A model generated the notes under the pieces. The model did not search any database. It worked only from the letters and a program-made list of their open reading frames with translations, and had not been told where the DNA came from. A stretch of 6,437 bases of DNA from Alphaproteobacteria bacterium (GTDB taxonomy: Bacteria > Pseudomonadota > Alphaproteobacteria > UBA2136 > UBA6156), in contig JAIXZU010000114.1 of NCBI GenBank assembly GCA_027489415.1, positions 1 to 6,437 on the forward strand, read 5' to 3'. Shown here piece by piece: positions 1 through 6,174 of this stretch. The number at the start of each line of letters is the position of its first letter. The first letter of the stretch is position 1. The position numbers were made by a program, and so were the translations under genes.

Positions 1-627
1 CCGCCGCAGATTCAGGTAGAGGGAGCTGTGCCGTTTGACCGTTTGAACGCTGCCGTGAAAGGAGTTGGGAGTTATCACTTGAAGCGCCCCTCCAAGGCTC
101 CTGTAGATCCTTCCCAGGGGGTTTCGAACACGTTGCGGGATAAGGTTACGACTTTCCGGCCGTTGCTGCTGATAGCCGGTTATATTTTGTTGGGAGCATG
201 CGCGGCGGCAACTGACTTGGTAGCTGGGCAATTTGACACCATGGTGTTCATGCAGGTGTTCATGGCCGGATTCTTTTTGGTGTTTTCCTTCTTCAAATTC
301 CTTAACTTGCAGGGGTTTGCGGATGCTTATGCCGGGTATGACATCCTGGCGATGCGTTGGAAGCCGTACGGGTTGATATATCCCTTTATTGAGCTTGGTT
401 TGGGGATTGGATTTGCGTTTCAGGTATTTCCGTTACTGTTGAATGGCATCACGTTGATTCTGATGGCATTTGGTACCCTTGGTGTGGTGAAAGCCCTTCT
501 AGACAAGAAGCGGATACGCTGTGCCTGCCTTGGAACCGTGTTGAACCTGCCGATGACCACTGTGACCGTAGTTGAGAACCTACTGATGGTTGCGATGAGT
601 GCGGCGATGATCTGGATGCTGATTTAG
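1..627 (+). CDS. HMA-MauE/DoxX-type membrane protein, 5'-truncated
   Basis: The reading frame is open from the first base to a TAG stop at 625-627, giving 208 visible codons, so the gene most likely starts before the window. A GTG at 28 is a possible internal start, but no Shine-Dalgarno stands before it and the upstream codons fit the protein. Codons 1-28 (ending FDRLNAAVKGVGSYHLK) resemble the end of an HMA (heavy-metal-associated) domain. A loop of about 25 residues follows, then roughly five hydrophobic segments near codons 54-72, 79-99, 123-143, 144-166 and 186-208. A Cys-x-Cys pair (Cys174, Cys176) sits in RCACLG before the last segment. This is the pattern of MauE/DoxX redox-associated inner-membrane proteins, some of which carry an N-terminal HMA domain. 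A role in metal binding or thiol redox is inferred; substrate and partner are unknown. The metal-binding CxxC of the HMA domain, if present, lies outside the window. It converges on the flagellin gene and has no visible link to motility. Confidence 0.72.
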   Translation, partial: PPQIQVEGAVPFDRLNAAVKGVGSYHLKRPSKAPVDPSQGVSNTLRDKVTTFRPLLLIAGYILLGACAAATDLVAGQFDTMVFMQVFMAGFFLVFSFFKFLNLQGFADAYAGYDILAMRWKPYGLIYPFIELGLGIGFAFQVFPLLLNGITLILMAFGTLGVVKALLDKKRIRCACLGTVLNLPMTTVTVVENLLMVAMSAAMIWMLI

Positions 628-644
628 CTTTTTAAATAACTAAA

Positions 645-666
645 GAAGGCCCCCGAGGGGGCCTTC
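645..666. terminator. Bidirectional intrinsic terminator between convergent genes
   Basis: A perfect 9-bp stem (645-653 with 658-666, GAAGGCCCC/GGGGCCTTC) closes a CGAG tetraloop. It lies 17 nt past the stop of the membrane-protein gene and 16 nt past the stop of the convergent flagellin gene. ATTT follows on the + strand and TTTAGTTATTTAAA on the - strand, so the U-tract is better for flagellin transcripts. The placement supports termination in both directions. Confidence 0.85.
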
Positions 667-682
667 ATTTGGTTGCTCAGTA

Positions 683-2917
683 CTACTGGAGCAAGCGGAG
701 CAGCAGAGCGGGCTGCTGGTTGGCTTGTCCGAGCAGGCTGATACCAGCTTGCATCAACACGTTCTTGTTGGTGAAGGTGGTGATTTCAGCAGATACGTCT
801 ACGTCGAGCAGCGCGCTGGCAGCAGCAGTCGTGTTTTCGATAGACACGCTGATACTGTTGCTGGCGAAGTCGAGTCGGCTTTGAGCAGCACCGATGTCCG
901 CGCGGCGGCTAGCAACTGCGGTAATCGCGTTGTTAACCAGACCGATGGCAGTATCCGCATTAGCGGCGGTATCGATGGTTGCGGCAGCAATACCGAGGCT
1001 GTCAGCGGTTGCGCTGCGCAGGGTGAAGGCGATGCTGTCGTTGTCGGTGGTACCGGAACCTACTTTAAAGTCAAAGGTGGTGTTACCGCTGTTCACGGTG
1101 TTCACGCCCACGATTTGACCAAGGCCGCCCACTTCCTGGGTAAGGGTATCGCCGTTGTCCAGAGCACCTGTCAGGTTGAACTTATAGGTGATGGAGGTTG
1201 CAGCGGTACCGCTACCGTTGGTGAGGGTTACGGTTTTTTCACCTGCGGTGGTCAGGTCGACGTTACCGGACGTGAAGGTCTGACCGTTCAGCGTGATGCT
1301 GGCGGTTGACGTGGAGGCCGTTGTGGTTGTCCAGGTTACGGAACCGGAGTCGACATCACCGAAGTCGAAGGTGCTGGCTGTGCCTTTGCTGACACCCGTT
1401 ACCTGGGCGGTAGCGTCGGCAACTGTCGGGGTGTGATCCAGAGCCACCGCAGAGACTGACAGGGTGTTACCGTTGGCAAAGACGCCGCTGACCGTGTAGG
1501 TGAGGTCAAACGAGTTACCTTGACCGTCAGAGTAGCTGAAGGTCTTGGCACCGTTTGAGGTGAAGTCACGGCTGGCAGTGCTGCTGGTGAAGGTGTTACC
1601 GCCGATCGTGATAGTACCGGAGGTCGTGGCTGTGGCAGTGGCAGCGCTGACAGTTGGGCCAGTGATACCAGCGAAGTCAGAGATCTGCAGACCGCTGTTG
1701 GCACCGAAGGACACGTTAGAGACAGCGATGCTGCTGACTGCGGCAGTACCACCACCGGCAGTGTAGGTGAAGGTTACGTCGTTGGCGTTCACATCGACAG
1801 TGGAGGTGTTGAGACCTGTGACAGTCGGAGTGATCGTAGCGGCGTCACCATCAGCGAAGGCTGTTGCAACCGTGAAGTTCAGCTCGATCGTGCTGCCTGC
1901 ACCATCGGTGAGGGTAATGTTTTTCGCACCGGTTGTGGTGAGGTCCACAGTACCGCCCGTTGCACCAGCTGTGGTGGCGACTGAGAAGGCACGACCGCCG
2001 ACAGTTGCGGTGATAGTGGCTTCGTCAGCATTCGTGGCGTTCACTGCGAAGGATACGGAGTTTGCGCTGGCAGCAGTCAGACCAGAGGTGGCGCTAAACT
2101 TGTAGTTCATCTCCACGGAGCTGGACGTGATTTTTGCAGCGTTAGCACCGCCGACTGCGAGAGTCTGCGTGCGGAAGCCGTTCTGCATGTCGGTGCTGAC
2201 GTTCTTGTCGAAGTTTTCGTTCAGAACAACAGTGGCACCGAGGTTACCGAAGTTAACGGTTTGGGTTGAACCAGCGGCTACAGCGGTTGCACCGATGTTC
2301 ACGCTGTCAGACTGACCGGTGCTGAGGTTGGTCATGGTCAGCACGTTGCCCTTGGCGTTGTAAGACAAGGAAACAGCGTCGCCAGAGAAGGAGGCAGCCA
2401 GGTTGATGCTGCTGACGCCTTCGCCGACCAGGTTTTTAATGCTGGTTGCGGAACCGACAGATGCAGTATCGTTCACGTTGGCAGTGATGGTGTTGGAACC
2501 TGCGAGCAGGGTCGTACCGTTAAAGTTCGACAGGCTTGCAACACGGGTGATTTCACTGTTCAGACCGGTGAACTCCTGGTTCAGCAAGGAACGGGATGCG
2601 TCATCGAGCTGACCGGAACTGCTTTGTACGGCCAGAGCTTTCATACGCTGGAGAACGTCACCAATGGTGGACAGAGCACCGTCAGCAATCTGCAGCAGGG
2701 AGATAGCCTGAGCAGCGTTGTTGGATGCTTGGGTAAGACCAGCGACTTCGGATTTCAGCTTAGAACCGATGGCCAGACCTGCGGCGTCGTCCTTGGCTTG
2801 GGGAACACGGCTACCGGAAGACAGCTTGGACAAGCTGCTAGAAGCTGCGTTACTTGCGATACCGATGTTACGCTGAGCGCCAAGGGCCGCAAGGTTGGTG
2901 TTAAAGGTGATTGCCAT
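683..2917 (-). CDS. fliC: Flagellin with a large repeat-containing central region
   Basis: Filament subunit, exported through the flagellar type III apparatus and polymerised outside the cell; 744 aa. The start is the ATG at 2917 (MAITFNTNLAAL), which has a GAGGA 9 nt upstream; an in-frame ATG at 2950 would add 11 residues with no flagellin character. Residues 1-141 are a typical N-terminal D0/D1 region, with SSGSRVPQAKDDAAGLAIG and, at 90-98, QRMKALAVQ (the segment recognised by TLR5 in enteric flagellins, largely kept here). Residues about 640-744 are the C-terminal D1/D0 region ending QANQQPALLLRLLQ. The roughly 490 residues between are Thr/Ala/Ser/Gly-rich, predicted beta-rich, and hold three diverged repeats. 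No cysteine is present. Many flagellins are 270-500 aa, so this one is expanded. The Ser/Thr-rich core could be glycosylated (inference). The gene is transcribed away from fliF and ends at a hairpin. The symbol is generic; flaA or fljK naming is equally possible. Confidence 0.96.
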   Translation of the reverse strand: MAITFNTNLAALGAQRNIGIASNAASSSLSKLSSGSRVPQAKDDAAGLAIGSKLKSEVAGLTQASNNAAQAISLLQIADGALSTIGDVLQRMKALAVQSSSGQLDDASRSLLNQEFTGLNSEITRVASLSNFNGTTLLAGSNTITANVNDTASVGSATSIKNLVGEGVSSINLAASFSGDAVSLSYNAKGNVLTMTNLSTGQSDSVNIGATAVAAGSTQTVNFGNLGATVVLNENFDKNVSTDMQNGFRTQTLAVGGANAAKITSSSVEMNYKFSATSGLTAASANSVSFAVNATNADEATITATVGGRAFSVATTAGATGGTVDLTTTGAKNITLTDGAGSTIELNFTVATAFADGDAATITPTVTGLNTSTVDVNANDVTFTYTAGGGTAAVSSIAVSNVSFGANSGLQISDFAGITGPTVSAATATATTSGTITIGGNTFTSSTASRDFTSNGAKTFSYSDGQGNSFDLTYTVSGVFANGNTLSVSAVALDHTPTVADATAQVTGVSKGTASTFDFGDVDSGSVTWTTTTASTSTASITLNGQTFTSGNVDLTTAGEKTVTLTNGSGTAATSITYKFNLTGALDNGDTLTQEVGGLGQIVGVNTVNSGNTTFDFKVGSGTTDNDSIAFTLRSATADSLGIAAATIDTAANADTAIGLVNNAITAVASRRADIGAAQSRLDFASNSISVSIENTTAAASALLDVDVSAEITTFTNKNVLMQAGISLLGQANQQPALLLRLLQ
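1121..1342 (-). repeat. Flagellin core repeat 3
   Basis: Third repeat, residues about 526-599. Anchors are SVTWTT, NGQTF, VDLTTAGEK, LTNGSG, ITYKFNL and ALDNGDTL. The VDLTT segment matches repeat 1 more closely than repeat 2. It leads into the short VGSGTTDNDSIAF strand that re-enters the conserved C-terminal region. Confidence 0.6.
1439..1654 (-). repeat. Flagellin core repeat 2
   Basis: Second repeat, residues about 422-493. The same anchors recur in the same order: TVSAAT, GGNTF, RDFTSNGAK, YSDGQG, DLTYTV and VFANGNTLSV. A non-repeat spacer of about 50 residues (NTSTVDVN... to ...ISDFAGITG) separates it from repeat 1. Confidence 0.6.
1811..2059 (-). repeat. Flagellin core repeat 1
   Basis: First of three diverged repeats in the flagellin insert, residues about 287-369 counted from the ATG at 2917. 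The anchors in order are SVSFAV, a GGRAF turn, VDLTTTGAK, LTDGAG, a hydrophobic strand (ELNFTV) and AFADGDAATI. The similarity to repeats 2 and 3 is at protein level. Confidence 0.6.
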
Positions 2918-2926
2918 ATTATATGG

Positions 2927-2931
2927 TCCTC
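2927..2931 (-). promoter_or_regulatory. Flagellin ribosome binding site
   Basis: GAGGA on the - strand with a 9-nt spacer to the ATG at 2917. It decides the start in favour of MAITFNTN over the upstream in-frame ATG at 2950, inside whose extension this site would fall. Confidence 0.8.
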
Positions 2932-2950
2932 GTACTTGAGTTAATTGCAC

Positions 2951-2962
2951 TGGCTACATGCC
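2951..2962 (-). promoter_or_regulatory. Shared 12-bp motif, flagellin-proximal copy
   Basis: On the - strand this reads GGCATGTAGCCA, identical to the copy at 3353-3364 on the + strand. It lies 33 nt upstream of the flagellin ATG, inside a small dyad (CTGGC, 5 nt, GCCAG at 2950-2964). It could be a regulator site or a 5'-UTR hairpin; the function is inferred only from position and repetition. Confidence 0.35.
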
Positions 2963-2977
2963 AGCAGGGTTAAACAC

Positions 2978-2996
2978 CTCGCCGGGGGCCGGAGAG
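2978..2996 (-). other. GC-rich imperfect hairpin upstream of flagellin
   Basis: CCGG (2982-2985) pairs with CCGG (2989-2992) around a GGG loop. After one G/A mismatch the stem extends by CTC/GAG (2978-2980 with 2994-2996). It lies 60-80 nt before the flagellin start, so it would fall in the leader RNA if transcription starts further upstream. There is no U-tract, so a terminator is unlikely. Confidence 0.3.
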
Positions 2997-3352
2997 TTGT
3001 TCGATGACTGTGCCCAAGTTTTCATCAGGCGTCCAGTCCCAGCCCGACCCCACAGATTTTGATCTTCGTGGTCCGACATGGTGCTTATCCTAGCCAGTAC
3101 AAGCTGCTCCTGACAACCTCAGATAGCGTGCTTTCCTGATGATTGCTGCCTATTTTGCAACCCACTGTTGTGGTTTTGTCGGGTGAGGCATGTTTGCTGT
3201 CTATCAGCCTGTTTGCGTTGCGCTAACTATATGTTGGGGGTGTTTGAAAATATGACACAATGTTTACCTGCATCCCCCTGAGGCAGCCTTGCCACAAAGC
3301 CTATGACAAGACCCTTGCACAGATGCGCGATATGCGGCACGAATAAGGTAAC

Positions 3353-3364
3353 GGCATGTAGCCA
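3353..3364 (+). promoter_or_regulatory. Shared 12-bp motif, fliF-proximal copy
   Basis: GGCATGTAGCCA, an exact match to the flagellin-proximal copy and in the same orientation relative to its own downstream gene. It is 92 nt before the fliF ATG at 3457 and 44 nt before the alternative GTG at 3409. The core is an interrupted dyad (GGC, 5 nt, GCC). The chance of one such match between strands in a region this size is roughly one in a hundred by simple counting. Confidence 0.35.
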
Positions 3365-3456
3365 CCCTCTGCCCAAGTAATGGCGCTAATAATAAGATAA
3401 TTGCGGATGTGCCGGATTTGTTCCGGTTGCCGCCGACAGGGAGCCGTATTTCTCAC

Positions 3457-5121
3457 ATGGAATCTTTACTCAATGCCTTCCGGAGCTTGGGGCCAGGACG
3501 CATTCTGGCGTTGTTTATCGGTATTGCCGCTGTGATTGCCATTTCCAGCATGGTTATTAACCGTGCGCAGACCCCGAGTATGGCGTTGCTCTATGGCGGC
3601 CTTGATGCGCAGGAGGCCTCCCGCATTAATGACTATCTGGCTTCCCAGAATATTCCGAATGAAGTGCGGGGCGATGGTGCGGTGTATGTACCCTCCGACA
3701 AAGTGGGCGAATTGCGCCTTCAGGTTGCGGGGCAGGGGCTGGTTGGTGGAAGTACGACCGGGTATGAGCTGTTTGATAACCAGTCCAGCTTTGGAACCAC
3801 GAATTTTGTGAGCAACCTTAACGCCAAGCGTGCCCTTGAGGGCGAGCTTGCGCGTACCATCGGGACTATTCCAGCCGTGAGCGGGGCGCGTGTGCATATT
3901 GTGTTGCCGAAACAGAATTTGTTTAGCCGTGAACAGGTTACCCCCAGTGCGGCGATTGCCCTTAACCTTGGAGCGCGCACCCTGACGCCGGAGCAGGTGC
4001 AGAGTATTGCCCAATTGGCAGCAGCATCCGTACCCAATCTCAGCAGTGCGAATGTGACGATTATCGACCAGCGCGGAACGCTTCTGTTTGATGGTAAAAT
4101 GCAAAACGATACTGCTAGCAGTGCTGGAAACCTGCGGCGGAGTGTTGAAAAGAGTTATGAAGACAGTATTGGTGGCATGCTTGAGCGCGTCGTGGGAGCT
4201 GGAAATGCTGTTGTCCGTGTGACGGCTGATTTGAACCTGGACAAGCTGACAGAGCAAAGCGAGCTCTATGACCCGTCCCAGCAAGTGGTGAGAAGTGAGC
4301 AGACTGTGGAAAGCACCAGTGCCGCTGTGGATGGCGCTGACGGTGGTGTAACGGGCGTTGCCGCCAATACACCGGGTGGTGCTGCTGGAGGTGCGGGAAG
4401 CGGGAGCAACAGTAATGAGTCCCGTAACGAAACGACGACGAACTACGAGATCTCCAAGACCGTGCGTAGCCTGAGTCGTCAGGGGGGGGAGGTGCGTAAG
4501 CTGAGCGTTGCGGTGCTTGTCGCAGGGAAAGCTGCGGTACCCGTTGCGGCGGCTGAAGGTGAGGCGGAAGTGCCTGCCATACCTGCCTACACGCCGCTGA
4601 CCGATGATGAGAAAGCGCGTATCAAAACATTGGTTGAAACCGCGATTGGCTTTGATAGCGGGCGTGGTGATAAAGTGGAAATTATTGACATGCCGTTCAC
4701 GGCTGCGGCTGAACCGCCGGCAGTTGAAGAGCCCTTCCTGACTAAGGCGCAGATGTTGAGCCTTGGGCAGTACTTGTTGATCATTGTTGCGCTGATTGTC
4801 GTGGCATTGCTGGTGGTTAAGCCTGCCCTTGCGACTCTCAACCAGGCCCTTGCCAGTGGAGGTGGTTCCAACCTGTTGCCCAGTATGGCACCGGGGCTTG
4901 GCAGTGCGCCTATGATGGCTGCTGGAGCGGGGGTTCCCTCAATTGGCAGTAGCACTGGTGGTGATGATAACTCAATGATTGATATTCGCTCTGTTCAAGG
5001 CCGTGTGAAGGAATCCGCCGTGAAGAAAGTGAATGAGATTATTGACCAGTATCCTGAGGAGAGCTTAGGGGTTGTTCGTAATTGGATGGGCGGCAGCAAT
5101 AGTTCGGTAGAAAACAGCTAG
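3457..5121 (+). CDS. fliF: Flagellar MS-ring protein FliF
   Basis: FliF oligomerises in the inner membrane into the MS ring, the base on which rotor and export gate assemble; 554 aa from the ATG at 3457. MESLLNAFRSLGPGR is a usual FliF beginning; an in-frame GTG at 3409 would add 16 unremarkable residues. TM1 is at 16-34. The YscJ/FliF-type ring-building domains follow at about 40-220 (SNLNAKRALEGELARTIG, then ARVHIVLPKQNLF). The FliF C-terminal domain has the typical GVTGVAANTPGG stretch (298-308) and NYEISKTV before LSVAVLV. TM2 is at about 439-454. A Gly/Ala/Met-rich linker leads to the FliG-binding tail (509-544, ending VVRNWM). A run of eight G at 4482-4489 falls in codons 342-345. AGGGAG at 3438-3443 is the likely ribosome site, with a rather long 13-nt spacer. 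It heads an operon: fliG begins 12 nt after its stop. Confidence 0.96.
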   Translation: MESLLNAFRSLGPGRILALFIGIAAVIAISSMVINRAQTPSMALLYGGLDAQEASRINDYLASQNIPNEVRGDGAVYVPSDKVGELRLQVAGQGLVGGSTTGYELFDNQSSFGTTNFVSNLNAKRALEGELARTIGTIPAVSGARVHIVLPKQNLFSREQVTPSAAIALNLGARTLTPEQVQSIAQLAAASVPNLSSANVTIIDQRGTLLFDGKMQNDTASSAGNLRRSVEKSYEDSIGGMLERVVGAGNAVVRVTADLNLDKLTEQSELYDPSQQVVRSEQTVESTSAAVDGADGGVTGVAANTPGGAAGGAGSGSNSNESRNETTTNYEISKTVRSLSRQGGEVRKLSVAVLVAGKAAVPVAAAEGEAEVPAIPAYTPLTDDEKARIKTLVETAIGFDSGRGDKVEIIDMPFTAAAEPPAVEEPFLTKAQMLSLGQYLLIIVALIVVALLVVKPALATLNQALASGGGSNLLPSMAPGLGSAPMMAAGAGVPSIGSSTGGDDNSMIDIRSVQGRVKESAVKKVNEIIDQYPEESLGVVRNWMGGSNSSVENS

Positions 5122-5124
5122 GGA
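5120..5124 (+). promoter_or_regulatory. fliG ribosome binding site overlapping the fliF stop
   Basis: AGGGA sits 9 nt before the fliG ATG, and its first bases are part of the fliF TAG stop (5119-5121). This arrangement favours translational coupling, suited to two proteins needed in near-equal numbers in the MS ring. Confidence 0.7.
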
Positions 5125-5133
5125 ATACTTGAT

Positions 5134-6150
5134 ATGGCAAAAGGTACGACACTTACCGGACCCCGCAAGGCAGCCATTTTGATGCTTGCGATGGGGGAGC
5201 AACGAGCCGCCCAGCTGTTCTCGTATATGGATGATTATGAAATTCGTGACGTTTCGCGCGAAATGGCTGGTTTGGGACACATTACCAGTGAGGAGATGGA
5301 AACAACCCTGAATGATTTTGCTGAAGCCGTTGGTGGCGGTGGTGCTGGCGGGGTTGTAGGCGGATGGGGCACCACAGAGCGTTACCTGAAGAGCTTCATG
5401 AAGGAAGAGCGCGTTAAGGAACTTATGGACGAAATGCGCGGGCCTGCTGGGCGCACCATGTGGGAAAAGCTGGCCAACGTGCATGAAGAAACCCTTGCGA
5501 GCTATTTGTTGAACGAGTACCCGCAGACGGTGGCGGTGATTATCAGCCGGATTAAAGCCAGCCACGCGGCGAAAGTGCTGGCGGTACTGCCACAGGAGCT
5601 GGCGATTGAGGTCATGGAACGCATTCTGGTGATGGACAACGTGCCGCGTGAAGTGCTTACGGCTGTGGAAGATTCTCTTAAAAGCGAGTTCATGCGCAAC
5701 CTTGCCCAGAAGACGACACGCGACAGCCATGAGCTTATGGCAGAAATTTTCAACAATTTTGACCGCAGTAATGAACAGCGCTTCATGGGCTTGCTGGAAA
5801 CTGAACACCCTGCTGATGCCGAGCGGATTCGGGCACTGATGTTCACATTTGATGACATTATGAAAACCGATGACAAGGGTATCCAGACCATTCTGCGCGA
5901 TGTGGACAAGGATGTGCTGGCGATGGCCCTGAAGGGTGCCAAACCCGAAATGCGTGAGAAGTTCCTGCGGAATATGTCCGAGCGTGCTGCGAAGATCCTG
6001 CGCGAGGACATGGATGCCATGGGACCCGTGAAGGTGAAGGATGTGGACGAAGCACAGCTGAAAATTGTGGCTGTGGCCAAGGGGCTTGCCGACCGCGGTA
6101 CGATTGTGATTGCGAGCGGTGCCGATGGTGCCGACGAGTTCATTACCTAA
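5134..6150 (+). CDS. fliG: Flagellar motor switch protein FliG
   Basis: Rotor protein that binds the FliF C-terminus through its N-domain, FliM through its middle domain, and receives torque from the stator through its C-domain; 338 aa, the usual length. The N-domain spans about 1-105 (TGPRKAAILMLAMGE), with a Gly-rich loop at 67-77. The middle domain carries NEYPQTVAVIIS, with EYPQ at 128-131 in the place of the family EHPQ motif. The hinge motif MFTF (MFxF) is at 236-239. In the C-domain, Lys267, Arg284, Glu291 and Asp292 keep the exact spacing of the E. coli torque residues Lys264, Arg281, Asp288 and Asp289; Lys300 stands in the place of Arg297. All charge signs are therefore kept, which points to a functional motor. 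The start is supported by AGGGA 9 nt upstream. fliH follows after 24 nt. Confidence 0.97.
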   Translation: MAKGTTLTGPRKAAILMLAMGEQRAAQLFSYMDDYEIRDVSREMAGLGHITSEEMETTLNDFAEAVGGGGAGGVVGGWGTTERYLKSFMKEERVKELMDEMRGPAGRTMWEKLANVHEETLASYLLNEYPQTVAVIISRIKASHAAKVLAVLPQELAIEVMERILVMDNVPREVLTAVEDSLKSEFMRNLAQKTTRDSHELMAEIFNNFDRSNEQRFMGLLETEHPADAERIRALMFTFDDIMKTDDKGIQTILRDVDKDVLAMALKGAKPEMREKFLRNMSERAAKILREDMDAMGPVKVKDVDEAQLKIVAVAKGLADRGTIVIASGADGADEFIT

Positions 6151-6174
6151 TTGGCATCGGGAAAACCTTAACGG

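Larger units (their letters stand above)
2918..3456. promoter_or_regulatory. Divergent intergenic region between flagellin and fliF
   Basis: These 539 bp hold no convincing gene and must carry the promoters for flagellin (leftward) and the fliF operon (rightward). I looked for sigma-54 (GG, 10 nt, GC), sigma-28 and sigma-70 patterns. The only sigma-54-spaced GG/GC match (TGGCTACATGCCAGC, 2951) is on the wrong strand for the nearby gene, and no convincing sigma-28 or sigma-70 pair is present. An A/T-rich block at 3387-3402 with GATAAT at 3396-3401 could be a -10 for fliF but lacks a recognisable -35. The region also holds a 12-bp motif repeated near each gene, a GC-rich imperfect hairpin at 2978-2996, and a 9-bp direct repeat TGCCCAAGT (3011 and 3370). 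Confidence 0.6.

Noticed and set aside
725..1309. Long + strand open frame (194 codons) opposite the flagellin gene, and several others between 894 and 2944
   Set aside because: They lie wholly antisense to a strongly conserved flagellin, show low-complexity composition derived from it, and match no recognisable family.
2951..2966. Sigma-54-like GG/GC spacing (TGGCTACATGCCAGCA) on the + strand
   Set aside because: It points rightwards about 500 bp from fliF, matches only the invariant dinucleotides, and is better explained as the dyad/shared motif. The - strand reading has the wrong spacing.
3154..3180. Inverted repeat AAC-C-CAC / GTG-GTT followed by T-rich sequence, as a terminator
   Set aside because: The stem is only six pairs with a bulge, the T-run is short, and no gene ends nearby.
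3190..3255. Possible 21-codon small protein (MFAVYQPVCVAL...) in the intergenic region
   Set aside because: The purine-rich GAGG is only one base from the ATG, too close to act as a ribosome site, and nothing else supports coding.
3011..3378. 9-bp direct repeat TGCCCAAGT (3011-3019 and 3370-3378)
   Set aside because: A 9-mer match in about 540 bp is fairly likely by chance; it has no dyad and no consistent position relative to the two genes.
3466..4284. 272-codon - strand open frame opposite fliF
   Set aside because: Antisense to conserved FliF ring domains; the product (His/Arg-rich, no domain) looks like a shadow of the fliF codon pattern.
5065..5808. 247-codon - strand open frame opposite fliG (also one at 5502-6143)
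   Set aside because: Antisense to FliG with intact family motifs; no recognisable domain in the product.
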